Under the pieces are notes generated by a model. That model was not told the origin of the DNA and ran no database searches. It saw only the letters and a list, made by a program, of their open reading frames with translations. A stretch of DNA of 64,000 nucleotides from Micromonospora coxensis. Its GTDB lineage: Bacteria; Actinomycetota; Actinomycetes; Mycobacteriales; Micromonosporaceae. This document shows, piece after piece, positions 27,689 to 36,010 of the stretch. Positions within the stretch are counted from its first letter, which is position 1. Every line of letters starts with the position of its first letter. The DNA lies in NCBI RefSeq assembly GCF_900090295.1, contig NZ_LT607753.1, positions 1,178,001 to 1,242,000 of the forward strand, in the 5' to 3' direction. Both the position numbers and the translations under genes were made by a program.

Positions 27689-28720
27689 GTGCCCGTGGTG
27701 CACGTCGTCCTGCCCGGCGACATCGACGACCCGGCGACCCCGAGCGGCGGCAACGGCTACGACCGGCGGGTCTGCGACGGGCTGGCCCGGCTCGGCTGGA
27801 CGGTGCGCGAGCACGGCGTACCCGGGGACTGGCCGCGCCCGGACGGCCCGGCGCGTGCCGGGCTGGCCGGGCTGCTCGCGGGCCTGCCCGACGGCACGCC
27901 GGTGCTGCTGGACGGGCTGGTCGCCTCGGTGACGCCGGAGGTCCTGGCCGGGCACGCCGGGCGGCTGCGGCTGGTGGTGCTGGTGCACATGCCGATGGAG
28001 GGCGACACCGAGGCCGCCGCGCTGGCCTGCGCCGCCGCCGTGGTCACCACCAGCGACTGGACCCGGCGGCGGCTGGTCGACCGTTACCGGCTCGACCCGG
28101 CCCGGGTGCACGTGGCGGTCCCGGGCGTGACGCCGGCCGCGCCGGTCCGGGGCACGGCGGCCGGTACCCGCCTGCTCTGCGTCGCGGCGGTCGTGCCGCA
28201 CAAGGGACACGACGTGCTGCTGCGCGCCCTCGCCGAGGTGCCCGCGCCGTGGACGCTGGACTGCGTCGGCGCGCTCACCCGGGATCCCGGGTTCGCGGCG
28301 GGGCTGCGCCGGCTCGCCGTCGACCTAGGGCTGACCGGGCGGGTGCGGTTCACCGGCCCGCGCACCGGTGGCGCGCTGGACGCCGCGTACGCCGACGCCG
28401 ACCTGCTGGTGCTGGCCTCGCGCGCCGAGACGTACGGGATGGTGGTCACCGAGGCCCTGGCCCGGGGCCTGCCGGTGCTCGCCACGGCGGTGGGCGGGGT
28501 GCCGGAGGCGCTGGGCCGGGCCCCGGACGGCGACCTGCCCGGCCTGCTGGTGCCGCCCGACGACCCGGCCGCACTGGCCGGCGCGCTGCGCCGCTGGCTC
28601 GGCGGGTCGCCGCTGCGCGACCGGCTGCGCCGGGCCGCCCTGGCCCGGCGGGACACGCTGGCCGGCTGGCCGGCCACCTCGACCCTGATCGCCCGCGTCC
28701 TGGACGGAGTGACGAGATGA
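27689..28720 (+). CDS. GT4-family glycosyltransferase
   Basis: 343 residues from GTG 27689, three bases after the QueD-like stop. The GT-B fold is visible: an N-terminal domain with GGNGYDRRVCDGLARLGW and a C-terminal domain with LLCVAAVVPHKGHDVLLRAL, VRFTGPRTGGALDAAYADADLLVLASRAETYGMVVTEALARGLPVLATAVGGVPEAL. The E-x7-E type motif of retaining GT4 enzymes is present. It transfers a sugar from an NDP-sugar to an acceptor, here presumably the product of the neighbouring pterin/flavin-like genes or a lipid. No membrane segment is seen. Confidence 0.88.
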   Translation: MPVVHVVLPGDIDDPATPSGGNGYDRRVCDGLARLGWTVREHGVPGDWPRPDGPARAGLAGLLAGLPDGTPVLLDGLVASVTPEVLAGHAGRLRLVVLVHMPMEGDTEAAALACAAAVVTTSDWTRRRLVDRYRLDPARVHVAVPGVTPAAPVRGTAAGTRLLCVAAVVPHKGHDVLLRALAEVPAPWTLDCVGALTRDPGFAAGLRRLAVDLGLTGRVRFTGPRTGGALDAAYADADLLVLASRAETYGMVVTEALARGLPVLATAVGGVPEALGRAPDGDLPGLLVPPDDPAALAGALRRWLGGSPLRDRLRRAALARRDTLAGWPATSTLIARVLDGVTR

Positions 28721-29538
28721 CCCTACCCGCCACCGACCCCTTCGCCGACTGGCTCGCCCTGCGCGAGCCCGCCGACGCCGCCGCCCGCGCCGAGGACCTC
28801 GTCGAGCGGGTCCGCGCCCGGCTGGGCCCGGACCGGCCGCTGGTGGTGCACGACCTCGGCAGCGGCACCGGCTCGATGGCCCGCTGGCTGGCCCCGCGGC
28901 TGCCCGGCCCGCAGCGGTGGATCCTGTACGACCGCGATCCCGGCCTGCTCGACCGGGCCCGCGCCCAGCCCCCGGTGGCCGCCGACGGCAGCCCGGTGAC
29001 GGTCGAGACCCGGCAGGCCGACATCACCCGGCTCACCGCCGCCGATTTGTCCGGGGCCGGCCTGGTCACCGCGTCCGCGCTGCTGGACATGCTGACCGGC
29101 GCGGAGATCGAGCGGATCGTCGCGGCCTGCGCCGGGGCCGGCTGCCCGGCGCTGTTCGTGCTGTCGGTCGTCGGGCGGGTGACGTTCGACCCGGCCGACC
29201 CGCTGGACGCCGAGGTCGCCGCCGCGTTCGACGACCACCAGCGTCGTACCGTCGAGGGCCGGACGCTGCTCGGGCCGGACGCCGCCGCGGCGACCGTCGC
29301 CGCGTTCGCCCGCCACGGCGTGCCCACCGAGGTCCGCGCGACCCCGTGGCGGCTCGGCCCGGCGCAGACCGCGCTGACCGCCGCGTGGTTCACCGGCTGG
29401 CTGGAGGCCGCCGTCGAGCAGCGCCCCGAGCTGGCCGACCGGACCGCGGAGTACGCCCGCCGCCGGCTGGCCGCGGCCGCCGCGGGTGAGCTGACGGTGA
29501 CCGTCGGGCACGACGACCTGCTCGCCGGGGCGGAATGA
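28717..29538 (+). CDS. Class I SAM-dependent methyltransferase
   Basis: 273 residues, ATG overlapping the glycosyltransferase stop (ATGA). The SAM-binding motif I VVHDLGSGTGSMARWLAPRL is followed by the acidic strand end ILYDRDPGLL and motif LVTASALLDMLTG. The C-terminal half is unusual and rich in charged helices. It methylates an unknown small molecule; gene coupling suggests the substrate is the cluster product rather than a macromolecule. Confidence 0.86.
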   Translation: MTLPATDPFADWLALREPADAAARAEDLVERVRARLGPDRPLVVHDLGSGTGSMARWLAPRLPGPQRWILYDRDPGLLDRARAQPPVAADGSPVTVETRQADITRLTAADLSGAGLVTASALLDMLTGAEIERIVAACAGAGCPALFVLSVVGRVTFDPADPLDAEVAAAFDDHQRRTVEGRTLLGPDAAAATVAAFARHGVPTEVRATPWRLGPAQTALTAAWFTGWLEAAVEQRPELADRTAEYARRRLAAAAAGELTVTVGHDDLLAGAE

Positions 29539-29597
29539 ACCGGTCGGCCGGCTGGTACGTGCAAGGAGGTGACGATCTTCGCGCTAGGAGGCTCCGC

Positions 29598-30620
29598 GTG
29601 CCACAGGCTGCCGGCGACACATCCCCCGCGCCCGCCCGGACGGTCTGGGCGTGGGTGAGCAACCTGGGCGGCGTGGCGCTGGTGGTGGCGCTGCTGTGGG
29701 GGTTGGGCACCGGGCCGGTGCTGGCGGCGCTGCGCCGCATCGACGCCGCGACGGTGGTGGCGGCACTGCTGCTCGGCGCGGTGGCCACCGTCTGCTGCGC
29801 CTGGCGGTGGCGGCTGGTCGCCGAGGGGCTCGGTGTGCGGTTGCCGCTCGGCACGGCCGTCGCCGACTGCTACCGGTCGGTCTTCCTCAACGCCACGCTG
29901 CCTGGCGGGGTGCTCGGCGACGTGCACCGGGCGGTGCGGCACGGGCGGGACGCCGGGGACGTCGGCCGGGCGGTGCGGGCCGTGGTCTGGGAGCGCGGCG
30001 CGGGGCAGGTGGTGCAGGTGGCCGTCGCGGCGGTGATCCTGCTGGCGCTGCCCTCCCCGGTGCGGCCGTACCTGCCGACCGCCGTCGGGCTGGCCGTGGT
30101 CGCCGCCGTGGGGCTGGTGCTGCTGGCCCGGGCGCTGCCCCGCTCCGGGCCGTCGCGTCGGGCCCGCGCGCTGCGCGCCGCCGCGTCCGACGTCCGCGCC
30201 GGCCTGCTGGGACGGCGGGCGCCGGGGGTGCTGCTCGCCTCGGTCGTGGTGGTGCTGTGCCACCTGGCCACGTTCGTGCTCGCGGCCCGGGTGGCCGGGT
30301 CGGCCGCACCGGTGGCCCACCTGGTGCCGTTGACCCTGCTCGCGCTGCTGGCGATGGCGCTGCCGGCCAACATGGCCGGGTTCGGCCCGCGCGAGGGCAC
30401 GGCCGCCTGGGCGTTCGGGGCCGCCGGCCTCGGCGCGGCCCAGGGGGTGTCCACCGCGCTGGTGTACGGGGCGTTGGTGCTCCTCGCCGCCCTCCCCGGC
30501 GCCGCCGTGCTGCTGCTGCGGCGTCGGCCGTCCAGGCGGCGGGAACGGTCCACGGCTCGTACGGTGAACCAGGGTGGTTCTGCCGCGGTATCCGCTGCCG
30601 GGCTGGCCGGCGGCGTCTGA
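29598..30620 (+). CDS. Lysylphosphatidylglycerol synthase-type transmembrane domain protein (UPF0104, flippase-like)
   Basis: 340 residues from GTG 29598, with TAGGAGG at good spacing. An ATG at 29535 that overlaps the previous stop opens the same frame, and a second AGGAGGTGA lies between, so the start is uncertain. There are about eight hydrophobic helices. The UPF0104/AglD block is clear: YRSVFLNATLPGGVLGDVHRAVRHG, VWERGAGQVVQ, and MALPANMAGFGPREG. The family is the membrane part of MprF, which flips lipids, and includes AglD-like proteins. In this operon it may flip a glycosylated lipid product. Confidence 0.86.
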   Translation: MPQAAGDTSPAPARTVWAWVSNLGGVALVVALLWGLGTGPVLAALRRIDAATVVAALLLGAVATVCCAWRWRLVAEGLGVRLPLGTAVADCYRSVFLNATLPGGVLGDVHRAVRHGRDAGDVGRAVRAVVWERGAGQVVQVAVAAVILLALPSPVRPYLPTAVGLAVVAAVGLVLLARALPRSGPSRRARALRAAASDVRAGLLGRRAPGVLLASVVVVLCHLATFVLAARVAGSAAPVAHLVPLTLLALLAMALPANMAGFGPREGTAAWAFGAAGLGAAQGVSTALVYGALVLLAALPGAAVLLLRRRPSRRRERSTARTVNQGGSAAVSAAGLAGGV

Positions 30621-30632
30621 CGGAGGAGACAC

Positions 30633-31289
30633 ATGTTCGAAGCACTGCCGGTCGCGACGGTCCGCACGCAGGTCACGGTCCCCCTCCGCTTCCCCGACGG
30701 GTACGCCACGACGGCCCGGGTCTTCTCGTTCGACGGGTTGGTGGACGGGCGGGAGCACCTGGCGTTCGGGCTGGGCGACTGGGCGGGCGCGCTGCGTCGC
30801 CACGCGGCGGGCGGGGTCGCTCCCCTGGTCCGCCCGCACAGCGAATGCCTCACCGGGGACGTCTTCGGCAGTCAGCGCTGCGACTGCGGCCCGCAACTGC
30901 GCGAGGCGGTGGAACGCATCGCCGACGCCGGCGGGTTCCTGCTCTACCTGCGGCAGGAGGGCCGGGGCATCGGCCTCTACCCGAAGCTGGACGCGTACGC
31001 CCTGCAGGACGCCGGCCTGGACACGTACGAGGCGAACGTGGCGCTCGGGCACGGCGAGGACGAGCGGGACTACCGGGCGGCGGCGCAGATGCTGGCGGTG
31101 CTGGGGGTGGAGCAGCTCGCCCTGCTCAGCAACAACCCGGAGAAGGCCGAGCAGTTGGACCGGCTCGGGGTGACGGTGACCGAGGTGGTGCCGACGGGGG
31201 TCTTCCTCTCCCCCGCCAACGCCGACTACCTGGCGGCGAAGGCGAACCGGGCCGCCGCCCGGACCGCCGACGCGCCGTCGTTGAACTGA
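30633..31289 (+). CDS. GTP cyclohydrolase II-like (RibA family)
   Basis: 218 residues from ATG 30633 (GGAGGAGAC upstream). The zinc ligands Cys72, Cys83 and Cys85 are present in the HSECLTGDVFGSQRCDC motif, with the same spacing as E. coli RibA. The GTP-binding RQEGRGIGLYPKLDAY and the C-terminal LLSNNPEK are intact. It converts GTP to 2,5-diamino-6-ribosylamino-4(3H)-pyrimidinone 5'-phosphate, formate and pyrophosphate. It stands without the DHBP-synthase domain fused to it in primary riboflavin operons, so it is probably a second, dedicated copy. Confidence 0.92.
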   Translation: MFEALPVATVRTQVTVPLRFPDGYATTARVFSFDGLVDGREHLAFGLGDWAGALRRHAAGGVAPLVRPHSECLTGDVFGSQRCDCGPQLREAVERIADAGGFLLYLRQEGRGIGLYPKLDAYALQDAGLDTYEANVALGHGEDERDYRAAAQMLAVLGVEQLALLSNNPEKAEQLDRLGVTVTEVVPTGVFLSPANADYLAAKANRAAARTADAPSLN

Positions 31290-31290
31290 C

Positions 31291-32028
31291 ATGGACACCG
31301 CACCGACCGCGACGGCGGTCACCACGGTCCCGGCGCCGACCGGGCGGCCGTACGTGCTGCTCAGCTGCGCCACCTCGATCGACGGCTACATCGACGACGC
31401 CACCGAGCAGCGGTTGCTGCTGTCGAACGACGAGGACCTGGCGCGCATCGACGCGGTCCGGGCCGGCTGCGACGCCATCCTGGTCGGCGCGGGCACCGTA
31501 CGCTGCGACGACCCGCGCCTGGTGATCCGCTCCGAGGGGCTGCGCCGGGCGCGGGTGGCGCGGGGGCTGGCGCCGTCGCCGATCAAGGTCACCCTGACCG
31601 CCCGGGGCGACCTCGATCCCCGGGCCCGGTTCTTCACCGTCGGCGACGCCGAGAAGCTCGTCTACTGCGCGTCGCCGGCGGTGGACAAGACCACCGAACT
31701 GCTGGACGGCCTGGCCACCGTGATCGACGCGGGGGATCCGCTGGCGCACGACGTCGTGCTGGCCGACCTGGCCGCCCGGGGGGTGCGGCGGCTGATGGTG
31801 GAGGGCGGCGGCCAGGTGCACGCCCAGTTCCTCGGCGCCGGGCTCGCCGACGAGTTGCACCTGGTCGTCGCGCCGTTCTTCGTCGGCGACCGCCGGGCGC
31901 CACGTTTCGTCGGCGACGGCCGGTTCCCGTGGCACCCGGGGCGGCGGGCCCGGGTGGCCGAGGTCCGCCAGATCGGCGACGTGGTGCTGGTGCGGTACGC
32001 CCTCTCGGAGCGCTGCGACGGCGGGTGA
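31291..32028 (+). CDS. RibD C-terminal (dihydrofolate reductase-like) reductase, stand-alone
   Basis: 245 residues from ATG 31291, one base after the RibA stop. The reductase fold has SCATSIDGYIDD, the nucleotide motif GAGTVRCDDPRL, LMVEGGGQVHAQFLGAGLADELHL and PFFVG. The deaminase half of RibD is absent. Such stand-alone enzymes reduce the ribosylamino side chain to ribitylamino with NADPH. Paired with RibA, it would give 2,5-diamino-6-ribitylamino-pyrimidinone phosphate without deamination, unlike normal bacterial riboflavin synthesis. It ends the seven-gene run. Confidence 0.88.
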   Translation: MDTAPTATAVTTVPAPTGRPYVLLSCATSIDGYIDDATEQRLLLSNDEDLARIDAVRAGCDAILVGAGTVRCDDPRLVIRSEGLRRARVARGLAPSPIKVTLTARGDLDPRARFFTVGDAEKLVYCASPAVDKTTELLDGLATVIDAGDPLAHDVVLADLAARGVRRLMVEGGGQVHAQFLGAGLADELHLVVAPFFVGDRRAPRFVGDGRFPWHPGRRARVAEVRQIGDVVLVRYALSERCDGG

Positions 32029-32175
32029 CGCAGGTCACCGCGAGTGACGGTTCGTCGCCGTTGAACCACCGGACGTGTGCGTCCGTACCATCGGGCGCGG
32101 CCGACCGACGATCTACTACTGTCCGTCGTACGGTCGAGCCGTCGGACGACGGGCTGCCGGTGGACGGAGGTCAGG

Positions 32176-32730
32176 GTGATCGCGGAGGAGGACGACGGCC
32201 AGGTGACCGCCTGGGCGCTGGCCGCCGGTCGGGGTGACCGCCAGGCCCTGGCGGCGTTCGTCCGGGCGACGCAGGCGCAGACCTGGCGCTTCCTGCGCCA
32301 CCTGCTCGCCTCGGCGGAGACCGACGACCTGGTGCAGGAGACCTACCTGCGGGCGATGCGCTCGCTGCCCCGCTTCGCCGGCCGCTCCTCCGCCCGGACC
32401 TGGCTGTTCAGCATCGCCCGGCGGGTGGCCGCCGACCACCTGCGCGCGGCCCGCGCCCGACCGGAGGTGACCGCCCTCGACGGCCGGGAGCCGCCGGCGG
32501 AGGGACGGTTCGAGAACGGGGTCGTCCTCGACCAGCTGCTGTGGGAGCTGCCGGCGGAGCGGCGGGAGGCGTTCGTCGCCACCCAGGTCCTCGGCCTGTC
32601 CTATGCCGAGGCGGCGGAGGTGTGCGGCTGCCCGGTGGGCACGATCCGGTCCCGGGTCGCCCGCGCCCGGGAGGACCTGGTCGCGGCCGTCGAGGGGCGT
32701 ACCGGCCGGCGCGCGGGACGCGTCGGCTGA
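32176..32730 (+). CDS. ECF RNA polymerase sigma factor
   Basis: 184 residues from GTG 32176, preceded by GGAGG. Region 2 includes FLRHLLASAETDDLVQETYLRAMRSLPRFAGRSSARTWLFSIARRVAADHLRA. Region 4 includes LPAERREAFVATQVLGLSYAEAAEVCGCPVGTIRSRVARAR. It directs RNA polymerase to a stress regulon. The next gene, 12 bp downstream, is a membrane zinc-finger anti-sigma factor, so activity is held at the membrane until a signal arrives. Group assignment (SigC/SigK-like) is uncertain. Confidence 0.94.
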   Translation: MIAEEDDGQVTAWALAAGRGDRQALAAFVRATQAQTWRFLRHLLASAETDDLVQETYLRAMRSLPRFAGRSSARTWLFSIARRVAADHLRAARARPEVTALDGREPPAEGRFENGVVLDQLLWELPAERREAFVATQVLGLSYAEAAEVCGCPVGTIRSRVARAREDLVAAVEGRTGRRAGRVG

Positions 32731-32742
32731 CGGCGGGACCCG

Positions 32743-33537
32743 ATGAACGACCTCCGGTACGTGCGGTGCGCGAGCTGGCGGGAGATCCTGTCGGCCCGGC
32801 TGGACGGGGAGGAGAGCGCCGCGGAGGCCGCCGCCGCGCAGCGGCACCTCGACGGCTGCGCGGACTGCCGCGACTGGCTGGACGGGGCGGCGGCGGTCAA
32901 CCGGCGGGTACGTACCCGGACGGCGACCCCGCTGCCCGACCTGACCGACGCCATCCTCGCCGCCGCGCCGCCGCCGCACCGGCTGGCCGGGTGCCGGGTC
33001 CGGCTGGTGACCGCGCTGCGGGTGACCCTCGGCGTGCTCGGCGCCGGGCAACTGGTCCTCGGGCTGACCCAGGCCGGCCGGGGCGCGCTCGGCGACCACC
33101 TGCACCCGGCCGGGCAGCACCTGTGGCACGAGGCCGCCGCCTGGAACGTCGCCGTCGGGGCGGGTTTCGTCCTCGTGGCGCTGCGCCGGACCCCGCCGGC
33201 GGGTCTGCTGCCGACGCTCAGCGCGTTCGTCGCCACCCTGGTGCTGCTGTCGGTCAACGACGTGCTCACCGCACGGGTGGACCTGTCCCGGCTGGTCAGC
33301 CACGCCCTGCTGCTCGGCGGCTGGCTGGTGACGGCGTTGCTGTCCCACCCGGGGCTGCGCGCGGACCGGCCGCCACCGGCCGGCGGACGCGCCGGGCGGT
33401 CGCGGTGGCGGCTGCGCCTCGACGAGGCCGAGCCGCCGGCCGGTCCCCGACCCGCCCCGCCGCACGGTGTGCGGGCCGCCGTCGCCGTCGCACCGGTCGC
33501 CGACCCGCAGGCGAACGCCGAGCGGTCCGCCGCCTAA
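32743..33537 (+). CDS. Membrane anti-sigma factor with zf-HC2 domain
   Basis: 264 residues. The N-terminal zinc-binding anti-sigma motif is present, with His35, Cys39 and Cys42 in AQRHLDGCADC (H-x3-C-x2-C). Four to five hydrophobic helices lie between about 85 and 190, followed by a Pro/Arg-rich cytosolic tail. It sequesters the sigma factor encoded just upstream. The multi-helix membrane part is more complex than the usual single-pass anti-sigma. Confidence 0.88.
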   Translation: MNDLRYVRCASWREILSARLDGEESAAEAAAAQRHLDGCADCRDWLDGAAAVNRRVRTRTATPLPDLTDAILAAAPPPHRLAGCRVRLVTALRVTLGVLGAGQLVLGLTQAGRGALGDHLHPAGQHLWHEAAAWNVAVGAGFVLVALRRTPPAGLLPTLSAFVATLVLLSVNDVLTARVDLSRLVSHALLLGGWLVTALLSHPGLRADRPPPAGGRAGRSRWRLRLDEAEPPAGPRPAPPHGVRAAVAVAPVADPQANAERSAA

Positions 33538-33633
33538 TACCGCCGCGACGGCCGTAAGGAGTTCGCAAGGATCGTGCGTCCCGCCCGGCCGGCCGCGCGC
33601 CGCTACGCTGACCCGGCACGCGGGGAGGTGGCG

Positions 33634-34329
33634 ATGACGCAACGGGTGCTGGTGGTCGACGACGACCGGACGGTCAGCGACGTGGTCTGCCGCTACCTGG
33701 AGCACGCCGGCTACCGGGTGGAACACGTCGCCGACGGCCCCGCCGCGCTGGCCGCCGTGGCGGCCGCCCCGCCGCACCTGGTGGTCCTCGACGTGATGCT
33801 GCCCGGACTGGACGGGCTGGAGGTGTGCCGGCGGCTGCGGGAGCGGCCGGACGGCGTACCCATCGTGATGCTGACCGCGCGCGGCGACGAGGCCGACCGG
33901 ATCCTCGGCCTGCAACTGGGCGCGGACGACTACCTGAGCAAGCCCTTCTCCCCGCGTGAGCTGGTGCTGCGGGTCCGGTCGGTGCTGCGGCGCGCCGGCG
34001 GTGAGCCGGCCGGCGCGACGCCGGAGGTGCTCTCCGACGGGGGCCTGACCGTGCGGACCGGCCCCCGGGTGGCCCACCTGCACGGTCGTGAGCTGTCGTT
34101 GACGCTGCGGGAGTTCGACCTGCTGGCCCACCTGCTGCGACACCCGGCGCGGGCGTTCCGCCGGGCGGAGCTGCTGGAGCGGGTGTGGGGCTGGCAGTTC
34201 GGCGACCAGTCCACGGTGACCGTGCACGTACGCCGGCTGCGGGAGAAGGTCGAGGCGGACCCGGCCGATCCCCGCCGGATCGTCACGGTCTGGGGCGTCG
34301 GCTACCGGTACGAGCCGGTCGATGGCTGA
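33634..34329 (+). CDS. OmpR-family response regulator
   Basis: 231 residues from ATG 33634 with GGGGAGGTGG upstream. The receiver domain has VVDDD, Asp in VLDVMLPGLDG, MLTARGDEADRI, and the Lys of SKPFSPREL. The winged helix includes EFDLLAHLLRHPARAFRRAELLERVWG and VHVRRLREKVEADPADPRRIVTVWGVGYRYEP. Its stop overlaps the kinase start by 8 bp. No membrane or metal gene lies beside it to suggest the stimulus. Confidence 0.94.
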   Translation: MTQRVLVVDDDRTVSDVVCRYLEHAGYRVEHVADGPAALAAVAAAPPHLVVLDVMLPGLDGLEVCRRLRERPDGVPIVMLTARGDEADRILGLQLGADDYLSKPFSPRELVLRVRSVLRRAGGEPAGATPEVLSDGGLTVRTGPRVAHLHGRELSLTLREFDLLAHLLRHPARAFRRAELLERVWGWQFGDQSTVTVHVRRLREKVEADPADPRRIVTVWGVGYRYEPVDG

Positions 34330-35350
34330 CCTCGCGCTCATCTTCGGCGCGGCGCTCGCGGCGGCCTGCGCGGTCGGGCTGCTCGGGGCGGGCGCGCTGC
34401 GGCTGCTGCGCGGCCGGTCGATCACCGTGCACATCACCGTGCTGCTGGCGATGACGGTCGGCGCGGTGGTGGCCGGTGTCGCGGTGATCGCCGAGGCGAT
34501 GTTCCTGTCCCCGCACGACCTGGAGGTCGTGCTGATCACCGTCTCGGCGGCGGCGGTGGTGAGCCTCGGCGTCGGCTGGCTGTTCGGGCGGCGGCTCGCC
34601 GCGGCGGCGGTCTGGGCCGACCAGGCCCGGGAGCGGGAGCGGCGGATCGAGAAGGGCCGCCGTGACCTGGTCGCCTGGGTGTCGCACGACCTGCGCACGC
34701 CGCTGGCCGGGTTGCGCGCGATGGCCGAGGCGCTGGAGGACCGGGTGGTCGCCGACCGGCGCACGGTCGACGAGTACCACCGCCGGATCCGGGTGGAGAC
34801 CGACCGGATGACCCGCCTCGTGGACGACCTGTTCGAGCTGTCCCGGATCAACGCGGGCGCGCTGCGGCTGTCGCTGTCCGCCGTGCCGCTGGGCGACGTG
34901 GTCTCCGACGCCCTCGCCGGCACCGCGCCGCTGGCCGCGGCCCGCCGGATCCACCTGGTCGCCGCCGACTCCGGCTGGCCCACGGTGGCCGCCAGCGAGC
35001 CGGAGCTGGCCCGGGTGGTGGGCAACCTGCTGCTCAACGCGGTCCGCTACACCCCGGAGGACGGCACGGTGCGGGTCGACGCCGGCCGGGACGGCGACGA
35101 CGCCTGGCTGGCCGTCGCCGACACCTGCGGCGGCATCCCGGAGGCGGACCTGTCCCGGGTGTTCGACGTGGCGTTCCGGGGTGAGCCGGCGCGTACCCCC
35201 CGGCCGGGCGACGGTGGCGTCGAGGGCTCCGGCGGGCTGGGCCTGGCGATCGTGCGCGGGCTGGTCGAGGCGCACGGCGGCCGGGTCGACGTGCGGAACG
35301 TCTCCGGCGGGTGCCGCTTCGAGGTGCGGCTGCCGCTGGCCCGCGCCTGA
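34322..35350 (+). CDS. Sensor histidine kinase
   Basis: 342 residues from ATG 34322 inside the end of the regulator gene. Two to three N-terminal transmembrane helices (about 3-25, 37-60, 70-95) have almost no extracytoplasmic loop, so it senses within the membrane or the cytoplasm. HisKA has VSHDLRTPLAGLRAM. HATPase boxes are N-box VVGNLLLNAVRYTPEDG, VADTCGGIP and GSGGLGLAIVRGLVEAHGG. It is the partner of the regulator at 33634. Confidence 0.93.
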   Translation: MADLALIFGAALAAACAVGLLGAGALRLLRGRSITVHITVLLAMTVGAVVAGVAVIAEAMFLSPHDLEVVLITVSAAAVVSLGVGWLFGRRLAAAAVWADQARERERRIEKGRRDLVAWVSHDLRTPLAGLRAMAEALEDRVVADRRTVDEYHRRIRVETDRMTRLVDDLFELSRINAGALRLSLSAVPLGDVVSDALAGTAPLAAARRIHLVAADSGWPTVAASEPELARVVGNLLLNAVRYTPEDGTVRVDAGRDGDDAWLAVADTCGGIPEADLSRVFDVAFRGEPARTPRPGDGGVEGSGGLGLAIVRGLVEAHGGRVDVRNVSGGCRFEVRLPLARA

Positions 35351-35408
35351 CCGCGGCGGACAGCCCGCCCGGCCCGGGCGCCACGCGCCGGGCCGGGCCG
35401 CGCGCCGG

Positions 35409-35846
35409 TCAGGGGCCGACCGGCACCCGGGCGGTGACCGGCCGGCCGGTCATCCGGCGCAACGCCAGGTACGCCTCGCAGCCGAGGCAGAGGTCGAAGG
35501 CGACGTTGAGGAAGGCGGCGGCGAGCGCCGCGCCGGTCGCCGTCAGGGCGAGCACCGGCGCGCCGGCCAGCTGGCCCGCGATCGCGAGCAGCGTGAAGAC
35601 CAGCCCGACGAGCTGCGCGAAGCGCACCGGGGCGGCGGGTTCGAGTTCGGTCGGCGGGTCGAGCCGCGGCGCGACGAGCACCCGCCAGGCCAGCGCGTAC
35701 GGGCCGAGCCGCGGATTGGCGGCGGTGAGCGCGAAGACGGCCGCCTGGGCGAGCAGCACCGGCACCGCGCCGGTGATCAGCGCGGCGGCGAGGACGACGG
35801 TGGTGACGGCCGCGGCGAACCGGGGCGCGCGAGGGTCGAGCAGCAT
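35409..35846 (-). CDS. DUF4395 membrane protein
   Basis: 145 residues, ATG 35846. There are three to four hydrophobic helices. The C-terminal block DLCLGCEAYLALRRM carries a CxxC motif near the membrane, typical of DUF4395. DUF4395 genes commonly neighbour thioredoxin-like and sulfur-transfer genes. Here they follow a membrane-anchored thioredoxin and a leader-like peptide on the same strand, so a disulfide or sulfur relay is plausible. Confidence 0.8.
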   Translation of the reverse strand: MLLDPRAPRFAAAVTTVVLAAALITGAVPVLLAQAAVFALTAANPRLGPYALAWRVLVAPRLDPPTELEPAAPVRFAQLVGLVFTLLAIAGQLAGAPVLALTATGAALAAAFLNVAFDLCLGCEAYLALRRMTGRPVTARVPVGP

Positions 35847-35923
35847 ACGGGGATTCCGTTCGGCGACGAGGGCGCGGCCCGCCCGGACCGGAGGGGGCCG
35901 GCGGGCGCGCGGGGGCGGAGACG

Positions 35924-36010
35924 TCAGGCGGAGCGGAAACCCGGACAGAGGCTGGCCGAGAGCCAGCCGTGGTCCACCGTGCGCCGGCGCGTCAACCGCA
36001 CGCCGGTCAT
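35924..36010 (-). CDS. Short leader-like peptide (28 aa)
   Basis: ATG 36010 overlaps the thioredoxin stop (ATGA) and the frame ends in TGA at 35924, giving 28 residues that begin MTGVRLTRRRTVD and end LCPGFRSA. The core LTRRRxVD...LC matches the look of short actinobacterial leader peptides found upstream of sulfur-related genes and thought to act by attenuation. It lies 77 bp upstream of the DUF4395 gene on the same strand, so translation of its single Cys codon could gate DUF4395 expression. Function is inferred; no coding proof is available. Confidence 0.5.
   Translation of the reverse strand: MTGVRLTRRRTVDHGWLSASLCPGFRSA

Noticed and set aside
29535..29597. Start of the UPF0104 gene at ATG 29535
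   Set aside because: It would add 21 non-conserved residues. GTG 29598 has the well-placed GGAGG. Not fully excluded.
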